Of a stretch of DNA of 64,000 bases, positions 12,687 to 24,688 are shown in pieces. A program made the position numbers and the translations under genes. The notes beneath the pieces were generated by a model. That model saw only the letters and a program-made list of their open reading frames with translations. It did no database searches and was not told where the DNA came from. The first letter of the stretch is position 1, and each line of letters begins with the position of its first letter. The stretch spans positions 372,001 to 436,000 of the forward strand of contig MARA01000019.1 in the NCBI GenBank assembly GCA_001792895.1, in the 5' to 3' direction. The stretch is from Lentinus brumalis (taxonomy: Eukaryota > Basidiomycota > Agaricomycetes > Polyporales > Polyporaceae).

Positions 12687-15546
12687 ATGTCGTTGGAGCA
12701 GCACCTCGCAAAAGTCGAAGACGTCGCGGACAAGACGTTCGATTTTGTGATCATCGGTGGGTCCTAGTCCGCCATGCGTTGCGCGCGGTGGTACTGACGG
12801 GTGCTTGGCGTGCAGGCGGTGGTGTACGTGTCGCTGGCCTGTGCTGAGTGAACGACGTCCTGACAGTGAGCGTTTCGTGTCCACACAGCTCGCCGGATGT
12901 GTCCTTGCGGCCCGCTTGACTGAGAACCCGGGAGTGTCGGTCGCCGTCCTCGAGGCGGGCAAGGCGCACCTCAACGACCCGCTCGTCAGTGAGTGCAGTT
13001 CGACGATCATGTCTGAGGCGTGCGAATGTGGCTGATTCCGCTGCGTAGCTGTGCCCGATGGCTGGATGCGCCAGGCGTACAACCCCGAGTACGACTGGGT
13101 CTTCCGTACCAAGCCGCAGGCTAGAATCCAGAATGGAATCACCACGCCGGACGGGAAGCCCGACCCGAGTTTCTACTGGTCTCGGTGAGTAGTTGAAACG
13201 TCGACTGGTGGTGATATCTGTCTGACGCCGATGGGGATTTCTCCAGCGGGAAGGGTCTGGGTGGTAGTTCCAGCATCAACTTCCTCTTCTGGACTCGTCC
13301 TAGTCGTGAGGAGGTCGACGGTAAGCACATCGCACCGCATGCGCCGCCATTCCGCTTACATATTGACTTGGTCCTAGCTGTCGAAAAGGTCGGCAACCCT
13401 GGCTGGAACTGGGAGCGCTTCTTCGAGGCGGCCAAGAAGTGCGAAACGTAGGTAACCATGTCTTGCTCTCAAACCCCATGCTGATTTGCCTACAGTCTTG
13501 TGAAAACGCCTATCACCAACCATCCCGACTACAAGGACCTCTACGACAGCAAATACGTAGGTCACGCAGGTGTGCCTACGTCTCTATCCTCATGGGAATG
13601 TCAGGATCTGACGAACGATGCCAGGCCCTGTGACTATTTCCTTCGCACGCACGGTGTCCGGAGCGGAGCACCGCTTCCAGCAGGTACACTATACAAGATA
13701 ATCTCATGTGTGCGGTTCCTCACTGTTCCCTATGACCGTAGGCGCTCCAAGCTTTTGGTGTGCCCGTGATTGACGATGCGGTGAGTACCACCTTGCACGT
13801 TCCTGCGTAAACGCTTAATACTCACGCTTGTTGCTCCAGCTCGGCGGAAACGTGTGTGCACAGCCCAGTCGTGCTTGAAACAAGAGGAACTGACGGTTGA
13901 ACGTCACCAATAGCTCAATGGAACGTTCAAGTGCCCCAACAACGTCGACACGAGGACCGGTACCCGCAGCACCGCGGCGACTGTGAGTGCAGCGAATTCT
14001 GGTTGCTGAGAATTGAGCTCATCTCTTTCCTGTATGATTTAGGGCTACCTCTACCCTGCGCTCACCCGCCCAAACCTGACTGTGCTGCCTGAGGCGTACG
14101 TCACACGCATCATCACCTCCAAGGAGGGCGAGGAGGCGGTTGCGAAAGGGGTCGAGTTCAAGCACGGCGGTAAGACGTACACCGTCAACGTCGGCAAGGA
14201 GGTCATCGTTTCTGCCAGGTATGCTCTCGTGTCCTCGTACAAGGCGGCGGATTGACGATGTCTATCCCCTTCAGCACGGTCAAGTCGCCGCACATCCTCG
14301 AGCTCAGCGGTATCGGTAACCGCAAGATCTTGGAGAAGCTTGATATCCCTGTCCAGGTCGACCTCCCGACTGTCGGCGAGAACCTCCAGGACCATCTGAT
14401 TCTTGCTAACCCGGTTTGGGGTACGTGTTTCAGGACGAAGCCTGTATCGGCAACAATTGACGCAACATGCTTCACCCAGCTCTCAAGTCCGACCAAGATC
14501 TCGTCACCAGTGACACTCTTCTCAGGCCCGAGGTGCAAAGCAAGCTGAAGTCCATATAGTGCGTATTCCAGCAAGGTTGTTTCCCGCGCCACATATAGCT
14601 AACACCCGCATTCAACATGCAGTGGGGAGCAGCAGGGTGGCGGTGGCCCACTCTACTTCGCGCTCTCCGGATGCACCTTCCTACCCGTGCAGACCTTCTC
14701 GGACCGCGCGGACGAGATCATCGCGTCATTCGAGAAGAAACTTGCCGAGCGGGCGGACAAGCTTCCCGTCGGACTCAAGGAGCAGTACGAGGTGCAGCTT
14801 GAGATGCTCAAGGACAAGAATGTTCCGGACATCGAGATCGTCGTCTTCCCCGTCAACATGCAGCCAGGGAGCGGCGCGCCGCCGTTTGCAGGTCTCCTCC
14901 CATCTATCGGGCGGCCCTTCACCCGCGGCACGATTGTAAGTAGCCCCCGCGCCTCTATGCGCCATTACTCTGACATCCCCGTCGCTGCCTATGTGTCTAT
15001 AGCACGCGATCTCGAAGGACCCAGAGGTGCAGCCCGAGATCGACCCGAACTACATCGAGGAGGAGATCGACCTGGAGCTGCTCGTCGACTCGCTGAAGTT
15101 CGTGCGCAAGGTCGCGGCGCAGGAGGCGTGGAAGTCGATCACGGAGGGTGAGATGCTCCCCGGCCCGAACGTTGTCTCGGACGAGCAGATCCGCGAGAAC
15201 ATCAAGCAGAACGTGTCGACGACGTGGCACGCGTGCGGGACGTGCTCGATGATGCCGCGCGAGAAGGGCGGCGTCGTCGATACGCACCTGAAGGTGTACG
15301 GCACGAAGAACATCCGGGTGGCGGATTTGTCGATCTTGCCGCTGTTGACGTCGGTGCATACCCAGGGTATGTTGCTCATTGCCTTTGATATGAGGGCGGA
15401 TACTGATCACTTTCTACGGTTTGCAGCGACGACGTACGGTATTGCGGAGCAGGGTAAGAGGACTTCTGCTTGACTGCTCAAGATCGGCTGAACTGACAAG
15501 TTTCTTCACAGCCGCCGACATCATCAAGGCGGACCATGGTCTCTAA
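12687..15546 (+). CDS. GMC (glucose-methanol-choline) family FAD oxidoreductase
   Basis: A flavin oxidoreductase of about 600 residues in many exons, related to aryl-alcohol and other alcohol oxidases or dehydrogenases. The ATG at 12687 begins [20 protein letters not shown]; the dinucleotide-binding motif [16 protein letters not shown] spans the first intron. The family signature [12 protein letters not shown] lies near 13250. The second signature is split around 14270 ([10 protein letters not shown], then [11 protein letters not shown]). The C-terminal catalytic block [11 protein letters not shown] near 15225 and TSVHTQ...TTYGIAEQ near 15350-15450 supply the active-site histidines. It ends [10 protein letters not shown] with TAA at 15544. 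No secretion signal is obvious, so it may be intracellular. With the nearby synthase, one plausible role is oxidising a primary alcohol released by the reductase domain, but this is inference from position. Confidence 0.92.
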
Positions 15547-15775
15547 ACTCTTCCCTCCAGCAGACTCGTATCGCGACTCGGACTGTTCGAAGATGTAGGA
15601 ACTCGCAGGGCGGGAAGCTGTTGTATAATACCAAGATTGTAACTGGCGAACGTTGTAGGAATGGTCGAATTCTCTTGTTCTCTTCATCGCAATATCAATA
15701 TTCAATGTTTCGCAGTCATCTCCCTTACGCCTGATACCATCTTTGTATTGGCGGTTGAGTGGTAGACACTATAAT
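15547..15775. other. 3' flank of the GMC gene
   Basis: Probable 3' untranslated region and terminator of the oxidoreductase. It is AT-richer than the coding part and has no open frame of note. Confidence 0.4.
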
Positions 15776-16089
15776 CCGGTTTACAAACCCCCGGTTTAAT
15801 AACCCGGGCCGGTTTGCAAACCCCCCGTTTGCCAGTGGAAGGGGATCAATCCATCGGTTCAATTCCAAAACTCATGATATAGTTTCTATTGCACACTAAA
15901 ACGTACCCATACCGTTTTCCGTCCTCTGGGAGGCCGCACAATGCGTCGCTGTCGTCGTCGAGGATAACGCCCTCGACCACACTCAGGCGCCCGCGGAGGC
16001 ATCCAGCGCTCAATAGCACCGCCACAGATGAGCTTATCTTTGGGGCGTTCTGCTCTAATTGATTATCTTATCGGCCATGTCAGATCACG

Positions 16090-16437
16090 CTACTCCTCCT
16101 CCTCCTCCTCCTCCACCTCCTCCTTGCTCGGAACGCGTCGCTCGCGTTGGGGACGTCGTCGGCGACATTGCAGACGAGTAGCGCAGTCTGCGGATGCTCT
16201 CGGCTGACGTCGAAGAGGCGGGTGCTGAGTCAGCGCGACGCCCATGCATTCTCGACAACTCTGCGCTGTCTGTCGGGCTTCCGGCGTCGGTGCGTGTCGC
16301 AGGGTATCGGTGAGGAGGCTAGAAATGCGGGAGACGCGGGAGGGAGTCGGGGCTGGTTGTAGCAGTCGAATAGAGCGTTGGAGACGGCGGTACGCGGGCA
16401 GGGCACGGGTAGTACGCATGTAGCACGTACCATACAT
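16090..16437 (-). CDS. Doubtful hypothetical protein inside the foldback element
   Basis: An open frame starting MYGTCYMRTTRALPAYRRLQ and ending in a run of glutamates followed by a stop. The AYRRLQRSIR segment slightly recalls LYR-type mitochondrial proteins, but the rest is Arg/Pro/Ser-rich, low in complexity and without a clear fold. It lies wholly inside the putative mobile element and may be captured or chance sequence. An in-frame extension reaches upstream to 16665 through the MITE terminus, which argues that this longer form is not ancestral. Confidence 0.2.
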   Translation of the reverse strand: MYGTCYMRTTRALPAYRRLQRSIRLLQPAPTPSRVSRISSLLTDTLRHAPTPEARQTAQSCRECMGVALTQHPPLRRQPRASADCATRLQCRRRRPQRERRVPSKEEVEEEEEEE

Positions 16438-16575
16438 AGCATTCAACTGTGTCTCCCACGGCCCTCTACGCTGTGGTTGCGGACGGCTCTCGGGCGGCGC
16501 AGAGGCGGGAGACGGGCCTTGAAGTGAGAGGACGCGAGATAGCGGAGCGGCGAGGGCCAAAGCGAGTCGCGGCGA

Positions 16576-16583
16576 GTGCAGGA
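16576..16583. repeat. 8-bp target-site duplication, left copy
   Basis: GTGCAGGA lies immediately outside the left terminal repeat of the MITE. The identical octamer lies at 17052-17059, immediately outside the right terminal repeat. Confidence 0.85.
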
Positions 16584-17051
16584 AGGACCCCGGCAAAAGC
16601 GCCCGGAGCTCATATGCCAGGATCACCGAAAATGGGCCCCGAGGGGCCCGAAAGTTGCATGCCAATCACCGAAAATGGCCCCGGAGAAGTGCGATGTCAC
16701 ATCCCCGAAAGTCCCTGGAGAGGTCGTGCTGATATGACGGGATCACCGAAATCCGGCCGGGTAGGGTCCTTCCCGGTATGAGCACCGGGGTCCACCGACT
16801 CCCGAGCAACCAGCTTGAGCTGATGCTCGTAAATCAGACGGCCGGTCGTCTTACACGAGCGTAATAGCATCCGGCCGGCTCGGCAGCGGAAAACCGGCCA
16901 CTAAGCGCCCGAGATGTTATGTGCCGGCGAGCACCGAAAACCCAGGGGCCGGAGAGACCTTACGTGCCAATAACCGAAATTCATCCTCCGCAAGACCACC
17001 GAAACTGGCCCCGGCCGGCATATGACCTCTGGGCGCTTTTGCCGGGGTCCT
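16584..17051. mobile_element. Non-autonomous hAT-like MITE, 468 bp
   Basis: Perfect 21-bp terminal inverted repeats begin AGGACCCCGGCAAAAG at 16584-16604 and are mirrored at 17031-17051. They are bounded by the perfect 8-bp duplication GTGCAGGA at 16576-16583 and 17052-17059. An 8-bp duplication with short inverted ends is the hallmark of hAT-superfamily transposition. The element has no transposase coding capacity, so it would need a helper in trans. Its interior contains about seven dispersed copies of an ACCGAAA-centred motif. Perfect ends and duplication suggest a fairly recent insertion. Confidence 0.85.
16618..17020. repeat. Subterminal ACCGAAA repeat array within the MITE
   Basis: About seven degenerate direct copies of a motif close to ATCACCGAAAATGGCCCCGG occur near 16622, 16664, 16702, 16742, 16933, 16968 and 16996. 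Several are preceded by ATATG or ATGCC. They are denser towards the two ends and sparse in the middle, as expected for subterminal transposase-binding repeats. Confidence 0.6.
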
Positions 17052-17059
17052 GTGCAGGA
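17052..17059. repeat. 8-bp target-site duplication, right copy
   Basis: GTGCAGGA, identical to 16576-16583, directly abuts the right terminal inverted repeat of the MITE. Confidence 0.85.
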
Positions 17060-17174
17060 GGTCTCCCGGGCGCGTCACGTGTAACCTGCGCGCCGGCGCC
17101 TCTCCCCCCTCGGGCACAGCATTTCCGTTTTGTAAACCCCCCGCCTCATTAAACCGGGAGTTTACAAACCCCAT

Positions 17175-17945
17175 TATATACGACTCTTGAGTGAGGCGGT
17201 GAGTCGGCGAATGCCCCGATAGCCCCGCGTGTAAGTGCATCGTCGGCACGGGATACGGGCGCCGTCAAACCACATCGTTCTCCGCACTGTGATCTCGCAG
17301 TGATGCCCGACGTCCACTACGCAGCCTCCAACCCAGAGTTGGGGCTAGCCCTTCGCCGTCCTCCGCCGCCAACTAGCGCCATCTGGAGGAGTTCTCTTCT
17401 CTTCTGGCCGTGTGCCTCAGGAACCTCCCACCATCCGGCTTAATCCGCGACCAGAAGGCACAACGACTGCGGATTGTTAATATCTGGGATTGGAGGCGTA
17501 CTTCTTCGTGACGACATCCCGCATAAGTCAGCGTGTTGGACATCACCTGGATGTCGGGATGTTCATCAAGCTTGAGCGCGATGGAGCAAGCGATGGCGCT
17601 GCCGCCGCAGTTAGTACCAGTACGCACTGGAATCACGATCATCTCAACGGTCTGAACTTTGAGGCTAAGTAGCTGCAGACCGCCTTCGGGTGTGTCAATG
17701 CCCTTGAGGTAAGGGCCGAGGGTCGACTAGCACGAGTGCAGCTCGGAACGCTGCCTGGTACTGGAATAGCATCCGAGCCTGTCAACCCTAGATGGCCGTC
17801 ATTCCACGCATCGGAGTAAGGACGTCAGCAGCATCTCTGCAACATTAACCAAGTACAGGAGGTAATACAACAAACCGAGACATAATAGATATCAGTCCGT
17901 ACCCGACAGTATACGCCGGAATCCCGAAAGCCTCTGCGGCAACGC
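17175..17945. other. Intergenic region, nothing recognised
   Basis: Between the mobile-element region and the 3' end of DUF6534 copy B. Only short open frames without domain signatures are present. Confidence 0.45.
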
Positions 17946-19604
17946 CTATACGTACTCAACGCGTGTCTTGCTAAACGGCTCGGACGTGCGCCGCCCCCAT
18001 GGCGGGCTGTCCTTGTCGTCTTGCAGCGGCTCGTCGGTGTGCGTCAGGACGACCTCCTGTATGTGTATCTGAGCGGCGGAGCGCTCCCCGAGCCGATCTG
18101 CGGAACGCAACTGTGCGGAGAACCTGTCACGGTCGATGGTGGATGAGAATGTGTTGGCACCGTTCATGGGGAAGGAGTCGACGGCGATCGTGCCGTCGGT
18201 GATGCGCCGCATGAAGACGCGATTGTTGAGGCTGGCCATGAGGGAGTTCGTGTAGAGTTTCGGGAGTACGAGTGCGCTGCAGGACCATCAGTGGGGAGCG
18301 CAGGGTGCTTGAGAAAATTGTTACGGCTTACGGGCATTCGTGCAGGAGAGTGTCCTGTAGCGTGTCATGCGTTCAGGTGGTCCGACACACAGAGATGCGC
18401 AGTCAAGACGTACCGAGAAGGCCGTGAAGCAGACCAGGTCAGCTATGGCGACAGCAGCTATGACAACCGTGAGTGGCCTGCGGCGCCGGGGTGTGAAAAT
18501 ACCGCGACGTACCAGTCAATGTCCCAGTCTCCACGACGAGCCGAACAAGCCTATTGATCATATCGTCCGACTGCACAATTCCACTCTTTGCGCGGACCAG
18601 CTGACGGTCCGAGAGCATTAGCTAGTTGTCCCCAGTCCGGTTCTGCAGGACTCACCAATAAGGTCATGGATATTGCGATAACGATGTCTACGAAGGCGGC
18701 GCCTGCGAGCCATGCCTAATTGCGTTCTTCGTCAGCGAGGCGAGTATAGAGACGCGTAATCACTCACAGAGATCACAGGAGTGACTGCGGACGCTTCAGA
18801 GGCAGCAGGGTCGACTACTTTTAGCTAGAGATGGGGCGAGGTGAGGGCTGCAGCAGACCCAAATGGGCAATAGGACCTCTCACCATGACTCCTCCAGCAA
18901 TCCCAACACACATCTGAGCAAAGGACATCTATGCAGGACAGAGTAAGTCACTTCTATCTCCCAGAGGACGGTGGAATGCACTCACGAAGACGATCCCGGT
19001 CGTCAGCAACTTAGACCTGCCAACCATAAGGATGCGCCAGGCGAAGTAGCCTTGGATCACTCCGGATGCGATGGCACTCATGATCGTCACGCTGAACCAG
19101 GTGTTGTGGAAGGCGACCAATGCGGTATGATCGCCGTAGTTGTAGACGAAGTTCTCGAATGCGACGTCCGTGATGAGTCCGGTTTGGACCCATTCCCAGA
19201 TGAGCAGGCCGTATACTGCAGTAAAGCTCAGCAGTCATCGGGCGGGGAGAGATGATCGCGCGGCACCTAGGATCTTGAGCCAGAGGGGGTCTCGCGGGAA
19301 CCAGAGGTGATAGAAGTCTTCGAAGTCGGGATCGTCGACGTCGGTACACGCCGCAGGGTATAGATCATGGATTAGGTTGCTACTCACAACATTGGATTGT
19401 CAAAATGCCTTGAAGGGACCAGTTGAAGAACATTCCGAGCAGCTGTAAGAAGCCCGAGTCAATCTCCCGGCGCACGTCCGGCCGTCACGAAGAACTCTAA
19501 GTACCTGAGGACCTGCCCTGTACATGCCAGTCAGACTCCGATCAGTTAAATTATGATAAGTGTACCACTCACAGCAACGCAACAGAAGGGGAGCTCGACG
19601 CCAT
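17946..19604 (-). CDS. DUF6534 multi-pass membrane protein, copy B
   Basis: Paralogue of copy A, on the opposite strand and facing it across the GMC oxidoreductase. The start exon MASSSPSVAL (ATG at 19604) joins AGPQ and then LLGMFFNWSLQGILTIQ, the same three-exon layout as copy A. Next come FYHLWFPRDPLWLKIL near 19300, WEWVQTGLITDVAFENF near 19180, FHNTWFSVTIMSAIAS near 19100, YFAWRILMVGRSK near 19030, MCVGIAGGVM near 18890 and DPAASEASAVTPVIS near 18800. The last exon, SLNNRVFMRR and a polar tail containing QIHIQEV, ends with TAG at 17946. About seven membrane segments are expected. Function is unknown. The matching exon structure makes a duplication with inversion likely. Confidence 0.84.
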
Positions 19605-22496
19605 GGCTGCTGGTCTCTGGGGTGGGCGTGGCCCGATGGTGGCGGAGACAAAGTACGCTTGGGGACGCCGGTGCGGTGGTCGAAGAGCGTGTTAGACTAC
19701 ATAAGTCATGACTGTCAGTGTGTTCCGGCGGATCGCTTCTGTTGCAAATGCGGTACATACAGACATCCGTCAACCGCACGACACCCGTTATTCTGGTAGT
19801 CGCCCTGATGCAATCGGGCGCGCCGACGCCGCGCATCGCCTTGCCCTTTGGCGTGACCGCACGAGTGCAGCGATTGGGCCAGCCTGAGATGTTGCCGAGA
19901 GCTTCACCTCGGCGCAAAGTTCGCCATGCGACCACTTTAGAAAGGATTACCACATGTTAGCAGGCGCAACGTGAGTCGGCGTGAGAAGGTACTGATCTCC
20001 CTTACGCTTCGTGATTTCTCCTCCCCTGGGCGGCCTGATCACCGGAAGACCTGATGATAGACGTAATCCGCATTGATAATCCTCTCTGACGATCGGCTAG
20101 CGGAGGCAACAATGAGCAGGCGCAACGCTGAGAGGAAAAGTAGGAAGCTGTAGGATCGGACTCGACGTGATACGGTGGCATGATGGCCTATGATGGCGCT
20201 CCGATGCAGAGAGACGCCGAAGGCAGTCGCCAGATCGCCAGACGCCACCCAGTTACTTGCGGTTACTTAAGTTCTTACTCGCGGCAGCATCACATAAACC
20301 TGAGCACAGCCGACATAGCGATGCTCGGCTCAGACTAGCAAGACGGTCGTGACAACTCAAGCACCGAACTCGCCTGTGGAAATACACATAATTCGTCCTG
20401 TTCTCGGATTTGCCATCCTACATCCGCCACGATCTGCAACGAAGATGGGTGTTACAAGAGGACTGATGATCATGCATGTTTGGAAGCAGTTGTTTGTACC
20501 ACCTCCGATCCCCAAGGACTTTCTGTAGATCCCGGGTTTCACGAGGACATCCCGTGCCCAGGTGGAGTGCCATGGCTTCACAGTGGCATTCACACACTGT
20601 ATTGCACTCCCATACCGATTGACATACCTGTTTCCTGCGAGGCCTAGGGCGCGTCCAGAACCCAGGTGCTCCAACGCAAGGTACGACGATTGCGGTCAGA
20701 TGCCAGCGTGACAGGTCAGCGTCCGCTCTCGACATACCAAGCGTCTGATCAGGACACACGCCAACGAGGCAATTGACGATGGGTAGACGTCGAGCCGGCA
20801 CAGCGAGCGCGGCTGGCGAGTAGCACGCGCTCCCTTGTCGGCGAGGATGATTGGCAGTCACCGAACGCGAATGCCATATAACGTTCAATGTCCCGGGGGT
20901 TCGCCAGGACGTGTGGCTGCTGCCTCATAACTCCACGATCGACAGGAGAAGCACAAGACGCAGGCGCTATCACCAATACCAAGAGGAATTGCAGAAAATG
21001 GAAGACGTGAATCCGTAACACTGACGGGAACAGATCAAATGCCTGTACTCACAGAATGACTGCGATCTATCAGGATCTATAGTAGGCAGGCCGCCGACTC
21101 CGATAGAAGCAGCGTTCGATGTTCCTTGAGGGGTGCATCAAGGACGGGGAGGACATTCTTCGTTCCAGGCTTGCCAAGCGCACGTCGCAGTCGCGCCCGT
21201 CAGTTCCTCGCGACATCCGTGTACATGACGGGCCTGCGGAGACACAAGAGACAGACGGTCTCTTCGGCGACGTAGTACGACCTCTTCCCGGGGCCTAAAT
21301 GGACGTGTGGGTGGAACTTCCGATTCGAGGACGGGACACGTCGTCGGGAGAAAACCTGCCAAATCCAGGCGTGAGCGCTGCTACTAGGTACATGTTGTAT
21401 GTCGCGCAAAAAGGCTTCGTGGGCGCCAGTTCTCACCTTTGAGACCGCGTGGACGTGTTGCATGACACCCATGGGATACCGACCTGCCAGCTGACTGCTA
21501 AGCCTTGGAAGGCACAAACAAGAAGTGAGTCAGTACTGACGCTGTGCGCGATCATAGATCACTCACTTCACGATCCGGGAAAGGTTACTCTGACGGCTTG
21601 AGAGGTCGAAGAGTTCATCAGAATGCATCTGCAAAGCTTTCGCGCAGAAAATCGGACTCCCTGAAATCAGGTATGTTCTACAGATCTCGTGCTGGAGTCG
21701 AGGGCGTCATAACGCCTTAGGGACTCAGTGTGCCAGGATTGTAGGGGAGCAGAGGAAGAGTCCCATGTCGAAGGTTCACGACGGCGGATACGGAGGTAGT
21801 GGTTGGCACGACATGTTCGCCGTCTGCAGGAAGTTGTCCGAGCAGGTAGTGGCTGTAGTGGCGCGCGATCTAGACAGTGGGACTCGGGGAATCCCACGAA
21901 ATTGATCACGGTCGAGGGGTTCGTCTGACTCGTCACCATCTTGCCATCGAACGACCACCGTACATAAATAACCACTCATCCTCATCCATCCTCATCAACC
22001 TGACCAGGGGGATAATTGTCCCCCAGACGTACGACAAGTCGTATGTGGGGATGGTAATCAGCCATGTGTCTCTGGCACTTGTGGCACCGCCCGGAGTCGA
22101 ATAAAGCCCTCCCCTACATCATGCATGTGCGCGCGGAGCGACGACACTCACAGGAAGGCCTGGTAAGTACCAGAGGGAAAATGGAACTCGCTCTCACGCA
22201 CTGTAAGGCACAAGACCCTGAATCACAGTCCTTCGCATTCTCGTCGAGGAGCTCGCGCCGGAGTGCTTCGGAGGTTCATATCCGACTGATGAACAGCCTG
22301 TGTATGGCTAATGGAATCTCTAGTACAACATACAAAGAGCCCAGTCGCGTCTGACTGGTACGCCATACAGTAAAAGCACATCGACAACAGTAGGAGTACA
22401 ACATCGCCCATAACCTGTCACACCAAAGAATGTTTTGCCTCCTGCCCCTCGACGCGGCCCTGCTCCTCGGCGATCCCGCTAATTGTGTCCCGCTCA
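19605..22496. other. 2.9-kb gene-poor region
   Basis: The open frames are short and discontinuous. A minus-strand stretch at 20749-21021 reads like a hydrophobic leader (FLLVLVIAPASCASPVD) but has no ATG. Minus-strand pieces at 21200-21500 and 21667-21985 have intron-like ends, but I could not join them into a recognisable protein. Possible decayed or orphan genes; none is supported. Confidence 0.4.
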
Positions 22497-24688
22497 TCAT
22501 GCACCGCCGTCGTCATCTTGATGTCGATCATGACCGAAGGGGACGGGTGCTGCTGGCGTCGCGGTCTTTAGCGTTCCGAGAGGTCTGACTGTCAGGGGCA
22601 TGCAGATGGAGGCACGTACGTGGCGAGAGCCCTCTGGTGCGTGGCTGCGGCCGCCGCGCTTCACGTTGCTCATGCTGAAAGACGGCGTGCGGTCCGAGCG
22701 CAGGACGCTAACGGACTCTGCGAGGCCGGTCCTGAGGTTGAGGCTAATAGACAAGGATCAGCATCGACTCGACTTCACGGCGGGACGAGAGAGGGAGCTT
22801 ACAACATCAGAACGCCGTTAGAGTAGACTGCGGGCAGCGGGCGTGAGCGATGAGCACAAAGCAATGATCCGAAAAAGAAGGAACCCACTCTTCACGGTCG
22901 GGATGGACAGGGCCATATAGATGAAGGTGTCCTTGGACACGATCGACTAATAAATGATGAGACTGACATAGTCTGCGATAACGCGAAAACGAGACACGTA
23001 CCGCGATCAACGCGGGAATCGTGAGCGCACTGCAGAAGTTGCATCTATAGTGAGCGGATGCTCTGCCGTTTTGACAACGTCGTACTCACGTGTTGAGCAA
23101 GGCTATCGTTGCATCCAGTTAGTACGACTGTTTCATAGACGCGAGCATAATTGTCCACGTACTGGCCACGGCGGCATAGACTGCGAGAGTGTCTAGTCCA
23201 CGGCGTGTGCTGTTCACGCGACTCGATCATTAGTTCCGTTGTTAAGGGCACGGGAAAGAGGGATACACACGTTCTGAAGGACGTTTTGCTACCACGGAGG
23301 ATGACCCCGAAGAGAATCATGAGGATCAGGTCCGTGGCGGTAGCGAGGGCAAAAGACACTGAGTTGAGCCACTGCGCGTACCGAGAATCAGCCTTCAATG
23401 ACGGCGCAAGAACTTAGCGAGCACCTACGGTGTATGGGACGAACTCCGCAAAGCCTGACGAGGTGAGTCTGCAGGTAATTGAGCGTCTCAGGCATTGGCC
23501 CAGCGGCAACGAAGCACTAACCCATAGTAACCTGCGGCTTTTCGAGAATGTCAGTCAGGATGCCAGGATTGCGCGACATGCGAGAGAACCGACGATGCTA
23601 ACCGGAGATTGTTCCTAAGGAGTTGTGGAGAGGACGTGAGTGCCAGGGCGGCGCATGCGGGAGATAGACTGATGCCCACCTGCCTCGACTAGAATCAAGA
23701 TCATCTACAGAGAGAGTACAGCACGTGAGATGTGAGTTGTCTGACTGACTATGGTGCGAAGGGACTTACGACGAAGCCAATGATCCACCTGAATCGTCGG
23801 TCGACTAGAAGGAGCGTCGGATGTGAGACCTTGCGCTCGGATCGAGGTGCGGAGACATACCGAGCCAGATCCGTCGCGCATAGAAACTGGGTAGATGGAT
23901 GAGTTCGCAAGTAGGATGGTGCAGGCAATTCCAAAATGACGTACCTTTGGCAGAGTAGCAGCACGATGCCCTGGTATTCAATGAGCGTCGAGGACTCGGG
24001 AAGGAGATATATTATGACCATACTCACCGTAGATAGTGGCATGACCTTTTCGCAAATGTAACAGTGCAGGGGGGGACAGATGAACGTCGCAAGGGCGAAC
24101 GAGAATAGTGCTTAAGTACCTGTATGGACCTAGGGCTCCGTTAGGTTGCGGATGAGGATATATCCCGGAACGACGCACCATTCGGCTTTGAGGAGACCCA
24201 GCGGGTTGTAGTAGTTGTCGATCAGATAATGATAGCTACGGAGCCAGTCGGTCCGCCTGTCGCCCATCGAACGTGAGAGACGCACCACAAATGGATGAGA
24301 GTGATGGAATGGAAGGTGTCGGTGATCCTATAGGGAGGAGACAACGCCTATGAACACAGGAAACTCGTCGAGTGCCGGCTGACGCTCACAATATGGCGGG
24401 AACCTAACGGAGACGAGCGTAAGGAGGGGATCAGGTGGAGGCCGAGCATCAGAAAGACTTACCAGCGCCTTATGAAATGTAAAATCCTTCGGGAACAGAC
24501 GGTAGTAGTGGAAAGTTTGGCTGCATGTCAACCCGTATAACCTAGTGGAGCAGGCGGTCAGAAGTGGACCACACGTCGGCCGGGGTAGGCACTGACCCAA
24601 GGCCGATGAAAGAGCTGATTAGAACGGCGCCATAGGTGTTGGTGAGTGGCGGAAGGGAGGCAGAGGAAGCAGCCAGAGCTTCAGCCAT
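22497..24688 (-). CDS. DUF6534 multi-pass membrane protein, copy C
   Basis: A DUF6534 member of the second subgroup. ATG at 24688 begins MAEALAASSASLPPLTNTYG, leading to the helix GAVLISSFIGL. After an intron the family block LYGLTCSQTFHYYRLFPKD (near 24530) continues into FTFHKALV. Further exons give DTFHSITLIHL near 24280, YHYLIDNYYNPLGLL near 24220, FYARRIWL near 23870, RWIIGFV near 23790, ATATDLILMILFGVILRGSK near 23320, CNFCSALTIPALIA near 23030, FIYMALSIPTVKS near 22910 and VYSNGVLML. The tail after LNLRTGLAESVSVL is polar and ends at 22497. The exons I joined stay in frame, so it looks intact. Function is unknown. Confidence 0.78.

Larger units (their letters stand above)
15776..17174. 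mobile_element. Putative 1.4-kb foldback element with imperfect terminal inverted repeats
   Basis: The left end (15776-15826) and right end (17128-17174) are imperfect inverted repeats. Over about 46 aligned bases roughly 35 match, including the block CCCGGTTTAAT. Each end holds two GGTTTNCAAACC-like palindromes around that block. The interior has no recognisable transposase and contains the nested hAT-like MITE at 16584-17051. No convincing target duplication was found at the outer ends, so it may be old, or only a pair of related repeats. Confidence 0.5.

Noticed and set aside
16090..16437. LYR-motif mitochondrial protein
   Set aside because: Only a short AYRRLQ-like resemblance; the rest does not fit, and the frame sits inside a mobile element. 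Kept only as a doubtful frame.
20749..21021. Minus-strand frame with a signal-peptide-like start (FLLVLVIAPASCASPVD), possible small secreted protein
   Set aside because: There is no ATG at the start of the frame, upstream sequence gives no clear first exon, and the remainder is low-complexity Arg/Ser-rich.
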